41,176 nucleotides of DNA. It comes from an uncultured Bacilli bacterium. GTDB taxonomy: Bacteria; Bacillota_I; Bacilli_A; RF39; UBA660. Location of the stretch: positions 1 to 41,176 of the forward strand of contig CANQUW010000001.1 in the NCBI GenBank assembly GCA_947627145.1, given 5' to 3'. Below the pieces are notes generated by a model that saw nothing but the letters and a program-made list of their open reading frames with translations, was not told where the DNA came from and made no database searches. Below are positions 1-7,514 of this stretch, one piece after another; within the stretch, counting starts at the first letter, position 1; each line of letters starts with the position of its first letter. Position numbers and translations under genes: made by a program.

Positions 1-566
1 GTTTCATATTCATCACTTACCCATAGTCTTAATCTATATTTATGTTCTCCACTTTCTATAAATTTATTTTGATATAGGAGTTTTCCTGTTGCTGGTTGCC
101 CTTTTTCATCTTTTGCTTGTACATTATCTAGTTCACTATACACTGGTACTTCTGTATCATATCCTTCATATGCTTTTTCTGGTGTTGATTGATCTGTTAG
201 ATATACTTTTACATATTTTGGGTCAAGTTTATTTTCTATATCTCCTGTTATATCTACTGCATATACAAAGTATTGTATTTCTGTATCACGTCCTATTGTT
301 GATGTTACATCAAAATCAAAATATTTTTGAGTATCATCATTACTTTGTTTTTTACCTTCATTATCACTCATTGGATAAGCATTTGTTAGAGTTACTCCAT
401 TACTTGTTTCATTATACTTAAATGATATTGTTGATGTTGTTAGGCTATTTTCTTTTGTTCCTTTTCCTGTATATTGAAATGCTGCATATGTTACTCCTAT
501 CATTAGTGATAACATTGACATTGTTAATACTATTGATATTATTTTACTTCTTTTTTCCTCTTTCAT
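1..566 (-). CDS. Secreted protein with SipW-type signal peptide (5' part; runs off the left edge)
   Basis: The reading frame starts at an ATG at 566 and stays open to base 1, so about 188 residues are visible and the C-terminus is missing. The start is supported by AAAGGAGTG eight bases upstream. The protein begins with a basic stretch (MKEEKRSK), a hydrophobic segment and GVTYAAF, the layout of SipW-dependent signal peptides found in TasA/camelysin-like surface proteins. The mature part is Thr/Asp/Tyr-rich and looks like a beta-sandwich. It is probably exported and surface-exposed, perhaps a fibre or matrix subunit. The neighbouring divergent XRE regulator may control it. The family cannot be fixed without the C-terminus. 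Confidence 0.7.
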   Translation of the reverse strand, partial: MKEEKRSKIISIVLTMSMLSLMIGVTYAAFQYTGKGTKENSLTTSTISFKYNETSNGVTLTNAYPMSDNEGKKQSNDDTQKYFDFDVTSTIGRDTEIQYFVYAVDITGDIENKLDPKYVKVYLTDQSTPEKAYEGYDTEVPVYSELDNVQAKDEKGQPATGKLLYQNKFIESGEHKYRLRLWVSDEYE

Positions 567-636
567 ATTTTTTCACTCCTTTATCTTTAGGTTTACATCA
601 TGCTTATATACTATTAGTATTAGTATTACTATTTGT

Positions 637-665
637 ATTGTAACATTATTGTGTGCTTATTTAAA
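637..665 (-). promoter_or_regulatory. Putative promoter of the SipW-signal gene
   Basis: On the minus strand TTTAAA (665-660) is followed after 17 bases by TACAAT (642-637), preceded by TG one base upstream (extended -10). The -35 lies inside one copy of the duplicated motif described for this gap, so the motif could be an operator. Based on pattern only. Confidence 0.35.
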
Positions 666-819
666 GAACTTGTTTTTTGTTATTACAAAATTCTTTGATT
701 TTTTTCTTATTTTTCAACATTTGGAAACTTTTACCATTTTTGTATTATAATTAATTGTATAAAAAACAATCATAAAATTTTGACGTATTTTAACACCTGT
801 GTGCATCTTTAAAGAACCG
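650..819. repeat. Duplicated GTTCTTTAAA-n-GCACACA motif in the divergent gap
   Basis: Two same-orientation copies at 650-670 and 799-819 match at most positions (plus strand TGTGTGC then TTTAAAGAAC). They sit in the roughly 300-base gap between the surface-protein gene and the XRE regulator. The rest of the gap is AT-rich, with a TATAAT at 746-751 and a short TAT-TAG microsatellite at 610-635. They are likely binding sites for the adjacent regulator, by inference. Confidence 0.45.
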
Positions 820-875
820 TAAGCTTTTTTTTGATTTTTAATGAGAAAATTATCTTGTATAGGAGAATTATGTAT

Positions 876-1334
876 ATGAATAATAAATTAGTTGACCTTA
901 GGGAAGAAAAAAATTTAAAATCTAAAGATATGGCTGAAGTGTTTGGTGTTAATAAATCTACTTATTCCGAATGGGAAAACAATAAAATACCTATCCCTAC
1001 TAGAAGACTATTAGAAATTTCTGATTTTTATAAAACAAATATTGATTATATAATGAAATTAAGTTCAGTAAGAAAAGAAATGAAACCTACTAAACTTGAT
1101 TTAAAACTTATAGGTAAAAGGATTCATGAAGTACGTATTGAAAATAAATTATCTTTAAGAGAACTAAGTAAAAAACTTAATACTTCTTTTTCTGCTTTAG
1201 CATACTATGAAAGAGGAGAAAGATTAGTTAAGTCTGATACTTTATTTGGTATATCTAAACTTGGTAATTATTCTATTGATTGGTTACTTGGTAAAAGTGA
1301 TGATAAATATTTAAAAGAGAAAGTCAAAATATAA
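876..1334 (+). CDS. Tandem XRE/Cro-type helix-turn-helix regulator
   Basis: A 152-residue DNA-binding protein made of two consecutive Xre/Cro HTH domains: residues about 3-60 (LREEKNLKSKDMAEVFGV...YSEWENNK) and about 75-140 (IHEVRIENKLSLRELSKKL...LAYYERGE). No sensor or catalytic domain is attached. The start at 876 puts AGGAG (861-865) ten bases upstream; an in-frame ATG at 870 with a four-base gap is the alternative. It diverges from the SipW-signal surface gene, suggesting local regulation, and it ends at a bidirectional terminator shared with ispG. Fold assignment is firm; target genes are inferred. Confidence 0.85.
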   Translation: MNNKLVDLREEKNLKSKDMAEVFGVNKSTYSEWENNKIPIPTRRLLEISDFYKTNIDYIMKLSSVRKEMKPTKLDLKLIGKRIHEVRIENKLSLRELSKKLNTSFSALAYYERGERLVKSDTLFGISKLGNYSIDWLLGKSDDKYLKEKVKI

Positions 1335-1368
1335 AATGACTAAATAGTTTTTTCTATTTAGTCATTTT
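1333..1368. terminator. Bidirectional terminator between the XRE gene and ispG
   Basis: A perfect 15-bp stem (1333-1347 with 1354-1368) around a six-T loop, with A-rich and T-rich flanks that serve both strands. The ispG stop codon (1356-1354) lies inside the right arm, and the XRE stop touches the left arm. Confidence 0.85.
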
Positions 1369-2409
1369 TAATATCTCTTCTTTTAAAGTTTTTACCATAT
1401 CTTCTTGTTTTATCTTTTTTATAATTTTTCCTTTTTTAAAAAGTATTCCTTCTTTTTTACCACCTGCTATGCCTATATCTGATTCACGGGCTTCTCCTGG
1501 TCCATTTACTGCACAACCCATTATTGCAACAGTTATATCTTTATCTATATTTTGTAAAAAATCTTCCATTTCTCTAGCAATTGGTATTAAATCATATTCT
1601 GTTCTTCCACATGTTGGACATGATATAAGTTTAGCACTTTTATAAAGATTACAGTTTTTTAATATTTCTTTTGCTACTTTTATTTCTTCTATTGGTTCAT
1701 CTGTTAGAGAAACTCTTATAGTATCTCCTATACCTTCTCTTAATAATACTCCTAGTCCTATAGATGATTTTATTGTTCCACTAAAAGATGTACCTGATTC
1801 TGTTATTCCTAAATGTAATGGATAAATAAATTCTTTAGAAGCTTTTTCATAAGTTTCTATACACATATCAAGGGAAGATGCTTTTAAGGATATAACTATA
1901 TCATAAAAATCTAAATCTTCTAATATTTTAACATGTCTTTTAGCACTTTCTATTAAAGCATCACTTGTAGTATGATGATATTTTTCTAAGAGTTCTTTTT
2001 CTAAAGAGCCTGCATTTACTCCTATTCTTATAGGAATATGTTTTTCTTTACATGCATCTACTACTGCTTTTGTTTTTTCATAGCTTCCAATATTTCCTGG
2101 ATTAATTCTTATTTTATCAACACCTGCTTTGATTGCTTCTAATGCAATTTTATAATCAAAATGTATATCCGCAACTATTGGTATATGTATTTGTTTTTTT
2201 ATTTCTTTTATAGCTTTGGCATCTTCAACATCAAGACAAGCTACTCTTATTATTTCACAACCTACACTTTCTAATTTCAAAATTTGTTCTACGGTAGATT
2301 TTATATCTTTAGTTTTAGTATTACACATGGATTGAATAACTATTTTATCTTGAGCACCAATCTGTACATTTCCTACTAATACTTTTTTTGTATCACTTCT
2401 TTTATACAT
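1354..2409 (-). CDS. ispG: (E)-4-hydroxy-3-methylbut-2-enyl-diphosphate synthase
   Basis: IspG/GcpE catalyses the penultimate MEP-pathway step, converting MEcPP to HMBPP with a [4Fe-4S] cluster in the cytoplasm. Numbered from the start chosen here, the cluster ligands are visible as SCPTCGRTE (Cys264, Cys267) and [17 protein letters not shown] (Cys299, with a conserved Glu near 306). The length of 351 residues is that of the short bacterial form. GGAG lies six bases before the ATG at 2409; the in-frame ATG at 2421 has no ribosome site. It is the last gene of a tight operon with the phosphatase, csaA and pentapeptide genes. The stop is inside the terminator stem. With ispH and dxs in the same window, the organism clearly uses the MEP route. 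Confidence 0.95.
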   Translation of the reverse strand: MYKRSDTKKVLVGNVQIGAQDKIVIQSMCNTKTKDIKSTVEQILKLESVGCEIIRVACLDVEDAKAIKEIKKQIHIPIVADIHFDYKIALEAIKAGVDKIRINPGNIGSYEKTKAVVDACKEKHIPIRIGVNAGSLEKELLEKYHHTTSDALIESAKRHVKILEDLDFYDIVISLKASSLDMCIETYEKASKEFIYPLHLGITESGTSFSGTIKSSIGLGVLLREGIGDTIRVSLTDEPIEEIKVAKEILKNCNLYKSAKLISCPTCGRTEYDLIPIAREMEDFLQNIDKDITVAIMGCAVNGPGEARESDIGIAGGKKEGILFKKGKIIKKIKQEDMVKTLKEEILKMTK

Positions 2410-2428
2410 ACTATACTCCATTCTTTAT

Positions 2429-2911
2429 TTATATAGGGCAATTTATTTCTTTTTTATTATCATCTTCATATATTATGATATCACAATTATTTATAAGTCC
2501 TCTTTCTTCTTTTTTATTTTCTATTATATCTTGTATAATTTTCATAAGTGCTCCATGTGTTACTATTAATATTTTTTTATTTTGGTAATTTTTTTCTATT
2601 TCTTCCAAAAATAATTTAAATCTTTTTGTAGCTTCTTCTTCTGTTTCAGTTCCATCTTGTTTTTCATTCCCATATCCTTTTTCTAGTAATCTTTTATCTT
2701 CTATAGGTTTTATATTTTTAGAAATAATTTTTGCTGTCTCTTTTGTTCTTTTAGAAATAGATGTAAATACTATATCAAAATCATTATTTAATATATCTCT
2801 TGCCCACTTTGCTTGTTTTATTCCTAGACTTGATAGTGATAACATATTATTTGGAATAGTATCATCAAATATATTTTCCCCATGTCTTATTATAATAAAT
2901 TTATTTTTCAT
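2429..2911 (-). CDS. Histidine phosphatase family protein
   Basis: A 160-residue cytoplasmic phosphatase of the phosphoglycerate-mutase-like superfamily. The phospho-acceptor motif RHGEN is at residues 9-13, and the second active-site histidine is in VTHGALMK near residue 117. It is short compared with true phosphoglycerate mutases, so it is more likely a broad small-molecule phosphatase (CobC/PhoE-like) than a glycolytic enzyme. Its ATG overlaps the csaA stop (TAATG), implying translational coupling, and ispG follows about 20 bases later. Substrate is not predictable. Confidence 0.85.
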   Translation of the reverse strand: MKNKFIIIRHGENIFDDTIPNNMLSLSSLGIKQAKWARDILNNDFDIVFTSISKRTKETAKIISKNIKPIEDKRLLEKGYGNEKQDGTETEEEATKRFKLFLEEIEKNYQNKKILIVTHGALMKIIQDIIENKKEERGLINNCDIIIYEDDNKKEINCPI

Positions 2912-3240
2912 TATCCTAATTTATCTCCATTATCAACTATATTATCTGGTTTTATTAAGACCACTCCATTTTTACTATATGTACCTAGTACTAATACCTC
3001 GGATGTGAAATGTGCTATTTGTCTTGGTGGTAAATTTACTATTCCTAATATTTGTTTTCCTATTAAGTCTTCTATATTATATATTTTTGTAATTTGAGCA
3101 GATGATTTTTTTATTCCTATTTCAGGGCCAAAATCTATTTCTAATTTATAAGCAGGTTTAATTGCTTCAGTAAATTCTTCTGCTTTTATAATAGTACCTA
3201 CTCTAATATCTAATTTATTAAAATCTTCTATTGTCGCCAT
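2911..3240 (-). CDS. csaA: CsaA-like tRNA-binding-domain protein
   Basis: A 109-residue protein that is almost entirely one tRNA-binding OB-fold (the domain also found at the ends of MetRS and PheRS beta). Characteristic stretches are [12 protein letters not shown] near the N-terminus and [21 protein letters not shown] near residue 75. CsaA is described as a dimeric chaperone-like protein linked to secretion in Bacillus. The start and stop both overlap neighbouring genes by one base (TAATG), so it is part of the same operon as the pentapeptide protein and the phosphatase. Confidence 0.88.
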   Translation of the reverse strand: MATIEDFNKLDIRVGTIIKAEEFTEAIKPAYKLEIDFGPEIGIKKSSAQITKIYNIEDLIGKQILGIVNLPPRQIAHFTSEVLVLGTYSKNGVVLIKPDNIVDNGDKLG

Positions 3241-3860
3241 TATTTTATCACTACTCCTAACATTCCTACTAAATATGAACTTTGAAAGCTATCTATTATA
3301 ATACCATTTAAAGAATATATGTCAAATATAGTCTTAGAAATATCTGATGTAGAAAAATCTACTCCTTTTAAATTTGTTCTTATAAATTCTGTTTTAGATA
3401 AATCTATGTTTTTTAAATAAATATTTTTTATTTTAGTTTCTAAAAATGTAGAATCTATTAATATAGAATCTTCTATTAATAAGTTTTTAATAAAAGATGA
3501 TGAAAAGTTTAAATATCTTAAATTAGAGTTTTCTATTTTTATATCTTTTAAGGATGAATCTATAAATGTAGTCCCTAACATTTTACAATTTATAAATTCT
3601 ACTCTACTTAGAAGTTTATTATCAAAACTTTTATTAGATAAATCACAATTTTCAAATATTACATCAATTAAATCTATATTTTTTAATTCTATATCTTTAA
3701 AATCTATTCCTCTAAATATACAACTATCTATAGTTAAATCTTCTATAATTATCTTTTCTTTTGGAGTTTTATTTATCTCATATGATGAAAATTCTTCTTC
3801 TTTTAAAATTTCTATTAAGTCTTTGTTTTCTATAGTTTTTATCTTTGGCTTAGTTATCAT
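3240..3860 (-). CDS. Pentapeptide-repeat protein
   Basis: A 206-residue protein. From about residue 45 to 190 it carries degenerate pentapeptide repeats with Leu/Phe/Ile at the centre every five residues (for example [20 protein letters not shown] and [17 protein letters not shown]). This pattern forms a right-handed square beta-helix. There is no signal peptide, so it is probably cytoplasmic. GGAAATG precedes the ATG. Some pentapeptide proteins protect DNA gyrase, but most have no known role and nothing here points to one. It is the first gene of the operon leading to ispG. Confidence 0.85.
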   Translation of the reverse strand: MITKPKIKTIENKDLIEILKEEEFSSYEINKTPKEKIIIEDLTIDSCIFRGIDFKDIELKNIDLIDVIFENCDLSNKSFDNKLLSRVEFINCKMLGTTFIDSSLKDIKIENSNLRYLNFSSSFIKNLLIEDSILIDSTFLETKIKNIYLKNIDLSKTEFIRTNLKGVDFSTSDISKTIFDIYSLNGIIIDSFQSSYLVGMLGVVIK

Positions 3861-3908
3861 ATTACATTTCCTTTATTTTCTACAATGGAATAGATTACTG
3901 CAATGGTT

Positions 3909-4907
3909 TTATTCACTTTCAAAAATCCGTATACTTCTTTCATACTTTTCCTCCTCTTTTATTTTAACATAACTTTTTACTTTTGATGTTATAAAACTTA
4001 TTATTATACTAATTATCATAACAATTATATAAGTAAATATTGTTCCAAGTATAGGATTTCCTATAAATAATTTATATTTATACATTGTTTTTAATAATAC
4101 TCCATGTACTAAATATATTATTAAAGTATATTTTCCTAAGTGAGAGATTAACATTTCTTTTTTTGGAGTTATATTTAAAATAAAAGCACTAAATATCATA
4201 AATATTATATACATTAAACATCTTTTATAAAAACATTCAAAGGGATTATTATAATCAAAATAACTATATTTAAAATAAGTATCTTTAAATTCAAAGAAGT
4301 TTTGATTAAATATAAACCAAGTAGTTATTAGAATTACTAATATTAATATAATATTTTTATATTTCTTTACATATTTTAATAAGTCTATATCTTTGGAGTA
4401 ATAACCTAGGACAAAGAATGGTAGGAAAGTTATAGTTCTACTTATAGATAAGTAGTCATCTATGAATTGGAAGAATCCTGCAAGTATTCCTATAATGAGG
4501 GTTGTTATAAATACTTTTTTAAAATTATATTTTCTAAATAAATATTCTGATAAGTAAAGATATGAACAAGTTAAGAGATACCACAAAGTAAATCTTGGTA
4601 TTAGTATAGTTTCTCCATCTTTTACTATATTTAAGAAATATTCATAATAGAGAGTGACTGCTACTTGGGCAATTATATATATACATAATATTTTTACAAA
4701 TCTTTCAAATGGTGAACGAGAACTTTTTCTTGCGAATAAACCTGTTGTAAATATAAATAGTGGTATCATAAAAAATGTTATAATTTTAAACCAACTATAT
4801 TCATATATATAGTAATCAGCACAAACACTTATTGTATGATTTAAAACTACAAATAAAATTAATAAGCATTTTAGATTATCAAAATAAAATATTCTTTTAC
4901 TATTCAT
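3909..4907 (-). CDS. Acyltransferase 3 family integral membrane protein
   Basis: A 332-residue polytopic membrane protein with about ten hydrophobic segments. The N-terminal RIFYFDNLKCLLILFVVLNHT carries the histidine typical of acyltransferase family 3 (OafA/WecH type) in its first helix. Such proteins move acyl groups, often acetyl, onto sugars of the envelope. The C-terminus is a short basic tail. A good ribosome site (AAGGTGG) and its own promoter lie upstream. The substrate cannot be predicted. Confidence 0.8.
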   Translation of the reverse strand: MNSKRIFYFDNLKCLLILFVVLNHTISVCADYYIYEYSWFKIITFFMIPLFIFTTGLFARKSSRSPFERFVKILCIYIIAQVAVTLYYEYFLNIVKDGETILIPRFTLWYLLTCSYLYLSEYLFRKYNFKKVFITTLIIGILAGFFQFIDDYLSISRTITFLPFFVLGYYSKDIDLLKYVKKYKNIILILVILITTWFIFNQNFFEFKDTYFKYSYFDYNNPFECFYKRCLMYIIFMIFSAFILNITPKKEMLISHLGKYTLIIYLVHGVLLKTMYKYKLFIGNPILGTIFTYIIVMIISIIISFITSKVKSYVKIKEEEKYERSIRIFESE

Positions 4908-4922
4908 AAAACCACCTTTTCC

Positions 4923-4950
4923 ATTATAACAATTTAAAAATTATATTCAA
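4923..4950 (-). promoter_or_regulatory. Promoter of the acyltransferase gene
   Basis: TTGAAT (4950-4945), 16-base spacer, TATAAT (4928-4923) with an extended -10 TGT, ending about 15 bases before the ATG. Confidence 0.6.
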
Positions 4951-4994
4951 GGAAATTCGACAAATTCCCACAATTTTTCATATTTAGTATTCAC

Positions 4995-5020
4995 AAAAAA
5001 ACTCTAGAATATTCTAGAGT
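4995..5020 (-). terminator. Terminator of the M23 peptidase operon
   Basis: A perfect 20-bp palindrome at 5001-5020 is followed on the minus strand by T6. The peptidase stop codon (5016-5014) is within the stem. Confidence 0.85.
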
Positions 5021-5607
5021 GATTTATTTTTTACAAATTGTCCATGTTTTATATATTTTCTAAATATTTTATTTTTAATTTTTATTTTATGAAAAGTAAT
5101 AGGAATACCTAATGCATCATCACTTGGTCCTTTTTGGATTTGAAAGTGAATGTGTGGTCCATTAGTGTTTCCACTATTTCCAACTTTAGCAAGAGTTTGT
5201 CCTTCTCTTACTATATCTCCTACTTTTACTTTAAAACTATCTTTTTTAATATGAGCAATCATACTACATTCATTATATTTATGTTTTACGATAATAAAAT
5301 TACCTCTTACTTCATCTACATCACACGCTATAGTTCTGCCTTTTTTTATTTTAGTATCTTGATACTTGTTACATACCTCTATTACTATACCATCAAGTGG
5401 TGCGATTATATCTTTATTATAAGAGTAATAGTTTTCTATTTTTAAATAATCATCATGATATGGTAAGTTTTTATTATCTCTTATTTCAAAGTCATAAGCA
5501 TATCTTTGATTTGGTATATTCCATGAATGTGAATCTTTCCTTTTTATTCCACCAAACTCTGTGTAAAACTCTTCTTTAAATGGTAATATATATTTATTTT
5601 TACTCAT
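5014..5607 (-). CDS. M23-family (LytM-like) peptidase
   Basis: A 197-residue protein with a C-terminal M23 lysostaphin-like beta-domain. Visible are the core stretch IIAPLDGIVIEV, GDIVREGQTLAKVGNSGNTNGPH and the zinc motif HIHF near residue 153. The upstream metal site is unusual: the canonical HxxxD is replaced by NQRYAYDF near residue 38, with Arg where the His is expected. That spelling recurs, as I recall, in a cytoplasm-like M23 subgroup. No signal peptide or membrane anchor is seen, which is odd for a wall hydrolase. It follows ybjQ by seven bases in the MerR operon. Confidence 0.8.
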   Translation of the reverse strand: MSKNKYILPFKEEFYTEFGGIKRKDSHSWNIPNQRYAYDFEIRDNKNLPYHDDYLKIENYYSYNKDIIAPLDGIVIEVCNKYQDTKIKKGRTIACDVDEVRGNFIIVKHKYNECSMIAHIKKDSFKVKVGDIVREGQTLAKVGNSGNTNGPHIHFQIQKGPSDDALGIPITFHKIKIKNKIFRKYIKHGQFVKNKSL

Positions 5608-5614
5608 ATTATCC

Positions 5615-5938
5615 CTACTTTTCTTTTTTTATTTTAACAGCTGTACCATACGCAATTACTTCACTTGCTCCTGACATAATACTTGATGTACCATATCTTA
5701 TATTAATAACAGCATCTGCTCCTAGACTTTTAGCATCATCTACCATACGTTTTGTTGCGATTTGACGAGACTGCGCTATCATATCAGTATAAGCTGTTAT
5801 TTCTCCACCAACAATATTTTTCATTCCTGATAGAAAATCTTTTCCTATATTTTTAGATTGTACAGTTGTACCTTTTACTATTCCAAGAGCATCCGTAATA
5901 ATATATCCTGGAATATAATCAATATTTACTAGCTTCAT
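5615..5938 (-). CDS. YbjQ/UPF0145 family protein
   Basis: A 107-residue protein of the YbjQ family (annotated as heavy-metal-binding, Pfam YbjQ_1), a small fold that assembles into rings. Diagnostic stretches are GIVKGTTVQSKNIGKD near residue 19, the central AYTDMIAQSRQIATKRMVDDAKSLGADAVINIRY and a C-terminal EVIAYGTAV. It has no catalytic motif, and its biochemical role is unsettled. Its 5' end overlaps the MerR gene by 20 bases and the M23 gene follows, so all three are co-transcribed. Confidence 0.88.
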   Translation of the reverse strand: MKLVNIDYIPGYIITDALGIVKGTTVQSKNIGKDFLSGMKNIVGGEITAYTDMIAQSRQIATKRMVDDAKSLGADAVINIRYGTSSIMSGASEVIAYGTAVKIKKEK

Positions 5939-6560
5939 CTTCTTCTCCTTTCTTTATTTCTTTTAATCTTTCTATTAAATTATAAATTGTACCTAATACT
6001 GGAAGTAATAATACTATTATAAAAAATATAAATAATATTATAGGCATTTTATCTTCTTCTACTATTTCAAAATAAGTAATTATTACTATTAGAAAGATAA
6101 AGAATGATATAAATATTAAAGCAGATAAACAAGTACTTATAATTTCTTTTCCTTTTTTAGTTTTTACATCTCTCATAGTAAAACCTTCTTTATTAAGTAT
6201 AGACATTTCTTTTGAATATTTTTCTATATCTAGTGTTTTATAATTATCATTATTTTTAGATATTTCTAGACACATATTTTTTATTGTTAGATAATTTTCT
6301 TGTTCTATTTTTATTTTTTCTATAGTGTCTTCCATTAAATCTTTTAAAGAAATTTCTTCATTTTTTAATTTTTTAATATCATTTACTGGTATATTTAACT
6401 CTCTTAAAAATTTAATTGTTTTTAAATCTTTTATGTTTTCTTCATCATAAATCCTATAATCATTATCATCACGCTTTGGTGTTGTGAGTCCCAGTTCTTC
6501 GTAATATCTAATACTTTTCTTAGAAAGTTTTGTTATAGACTCTACTTCATTAATAAGCAT
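5919..6560 (-). CDS. MerR-family regulator with C-terminal membrane anchor
   Basis: A 213-residue protein. Residues 1-70 are a MerR winged helix (ITKLSKKSIRYYEELGLTTPKRDDNDYRIYDEENI), 70-110 a likely coiled-coil dimerisation helix, and about 142-195 two transmembrane segments (LSALIFISFFIFLIVIITYF and ILFIFFIIVLLLPVLG). A membrane-tethered MerR protein is unusual and suggests sensing at the membrane. AGGAGG lies five bases before the ATG. It heads an operon with ybjQ and the M23 peptidase and has a MerR-type promoter in front, so autoregulation is likely. Confidence 0.85.
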   Translation of the reverse strand: MLINEVESITKLSKKSIRYYEELGLTTPKRDDNDYRIYDEENIKDLKTIKFLRELNIPVNDIKKLKNEEISLKDLMEDTIEKIKIEQENYLTIKNMCLEISKNNDNYKTLDIEKYSKEMSILNKEGFTMRDVKTKKGKEIISTCLSALIFISFFIFLIVIITYFEIVEEDKMPIILFIFFIIVLLLPVLGTIYNLIERLKEIKKGEEDEASKY

Positions 6561-6582
6561 ATTTCCTCCTTTCTTAGTTAAT

Positions 6583-6613
6583 ACTTTAAACTATTACCTA
6601 AGGTTAAGGTCAA
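6583..6613 (-). promoter_or_regulatory. MerR-type promoter with 19-bp spacer
   Basis: TTGACC (6613-6608), a 19-base spacer and TAAAGT (6588-6583). A small inverted repeat (ACCTAAGGT) sits within the spacer. Over-long 19-bp spacers are the hallmark of promoters untwisted by MerR proteins. The -35 overlaps the TGA stop of the upstream gene at 6610-6612. Confidence 0.65.
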
Positions 6614-7503
6614 TACTTTTTTTCTTTTTTTAAAGTTTTACAAATTATATCTATATCTTTTTTATTTTCACCATAAAAGTCATTTAATAAATTTTTATTT
6701 TCTCTTAAAATAGTATTTACTTTATAAAAAGATGTTAGTAAATATTGTTCAGTTATAATTTCTTCATTTGAATATTTGTAAGTTGTTAAAATAATTTCTT
6801 TTGTTTTATTGTAAGTTATATTATCATTATTTGTTATAAAAAGCCATGGATTAATTTTCATTTCAATGTCATCTATTACATCATTTGCTTTTAAGAATCC
6901 AGTAAAATTTAGAACTAGTTGTCCTGTTGGATCATCTAAGAAAAATTTATTATTATTTTTAATTAATGTTAAAGCATGATTACCATATAATATATTTTTG
7001 ATTTTTAGTTCATCCATGTACGCTAGAGCTTTATCTTTTAATGTTGTATTATTTTTTTCCTTTAAATTTTGCTTTGGTATATTATAGTATGCTCCAATTA
7101 GGTAAGACTCAATATTTAGTTCTTGTAAAACTCTTGTAAGCATTTCAGCATTGTTTAAGCATACTGCTTTTCCAAGCATTATATCTGTACCTGGCACAAG
7201 TGGATTAATAAATGTGTCATCATTATAGGTAAAATGTTTGTTTTGTGAAAAATAACCATTCCATAATAAATATTCATATGTTTTTGATGCATCTAGTGGA
7301 TTATCTAAATGTAATTCTTTTAGTAAAACTGTTGTGTTTTTTATAATGTTTAAGTATGGTTGATAAAATTCTTTGGTTTCGTTATTACATAAATCATATA
7401 ATCTATCACATTGTGCAAGATATATTTCATATTTATTAAATTTATTTATAAACTTTTTATATCGTCTAGCATCTATTTTTGTTATATCATTTTTAGTAAT
7501 CAT
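6610..7503 (-). CDS. Putative transglutaminase-like cysteine protein
   Basis: A 297-residue protein without signal peptide. I do not recognise a named family, but the middle has the order and spacing of a transglutaminase-like Cys-His-Asp triad. GKAVCLNNAEMLTRVLQEL gives Cys115 at the head of a helix, then a strand follows (SYLIGAYY). GNHALTLI gives His176 and KFFLDDPT gives Asp190 or Asp191. In bacteria this fold is used by peptidases and amidases. It lies 12 bases after a flavoprotein gene in the same operon. The enzymatic role is inferred from motif order only. Confidence 0.5.
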   Translation of the reverse strand: MITKNDITKIDARRYKKFINKFNKYEIYLAQCDRLYDLCNNETKEFYQPYLNIIKNTTVLLKELHLDNPLDASKTYEYLLWNGYFSQNKHFTYNDDTFINPLVPGTDIMLGKAVCLNNAEMLTRVLQELNIESYLIGAYYNIPKQNLKEKNNTTLKDKALAYMDELKIKNILYGNHALTLIKNNNKFFLDDPTGQLVLNFTGFLKANDVIDDIEMKINPWLFITNNDNITYNKTKEIILTTYKYSNEEIITEQYLLTSFYKVNTILRENKNLLNDFYGENKKDIDIICKTLKKEKKY

Positions 7504-7514
7504 GTTTTGACTCC

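Noticed and set aside
89..643. Plus-strand open frames rich in Leu, Tyr and His
   Set aside because: They are the complement of the minus-strand SipW-signal gene, which has a proper start, ribosome site and signal peptide; low-complexity composition is typical of antisense frames in AT-rich DNA.
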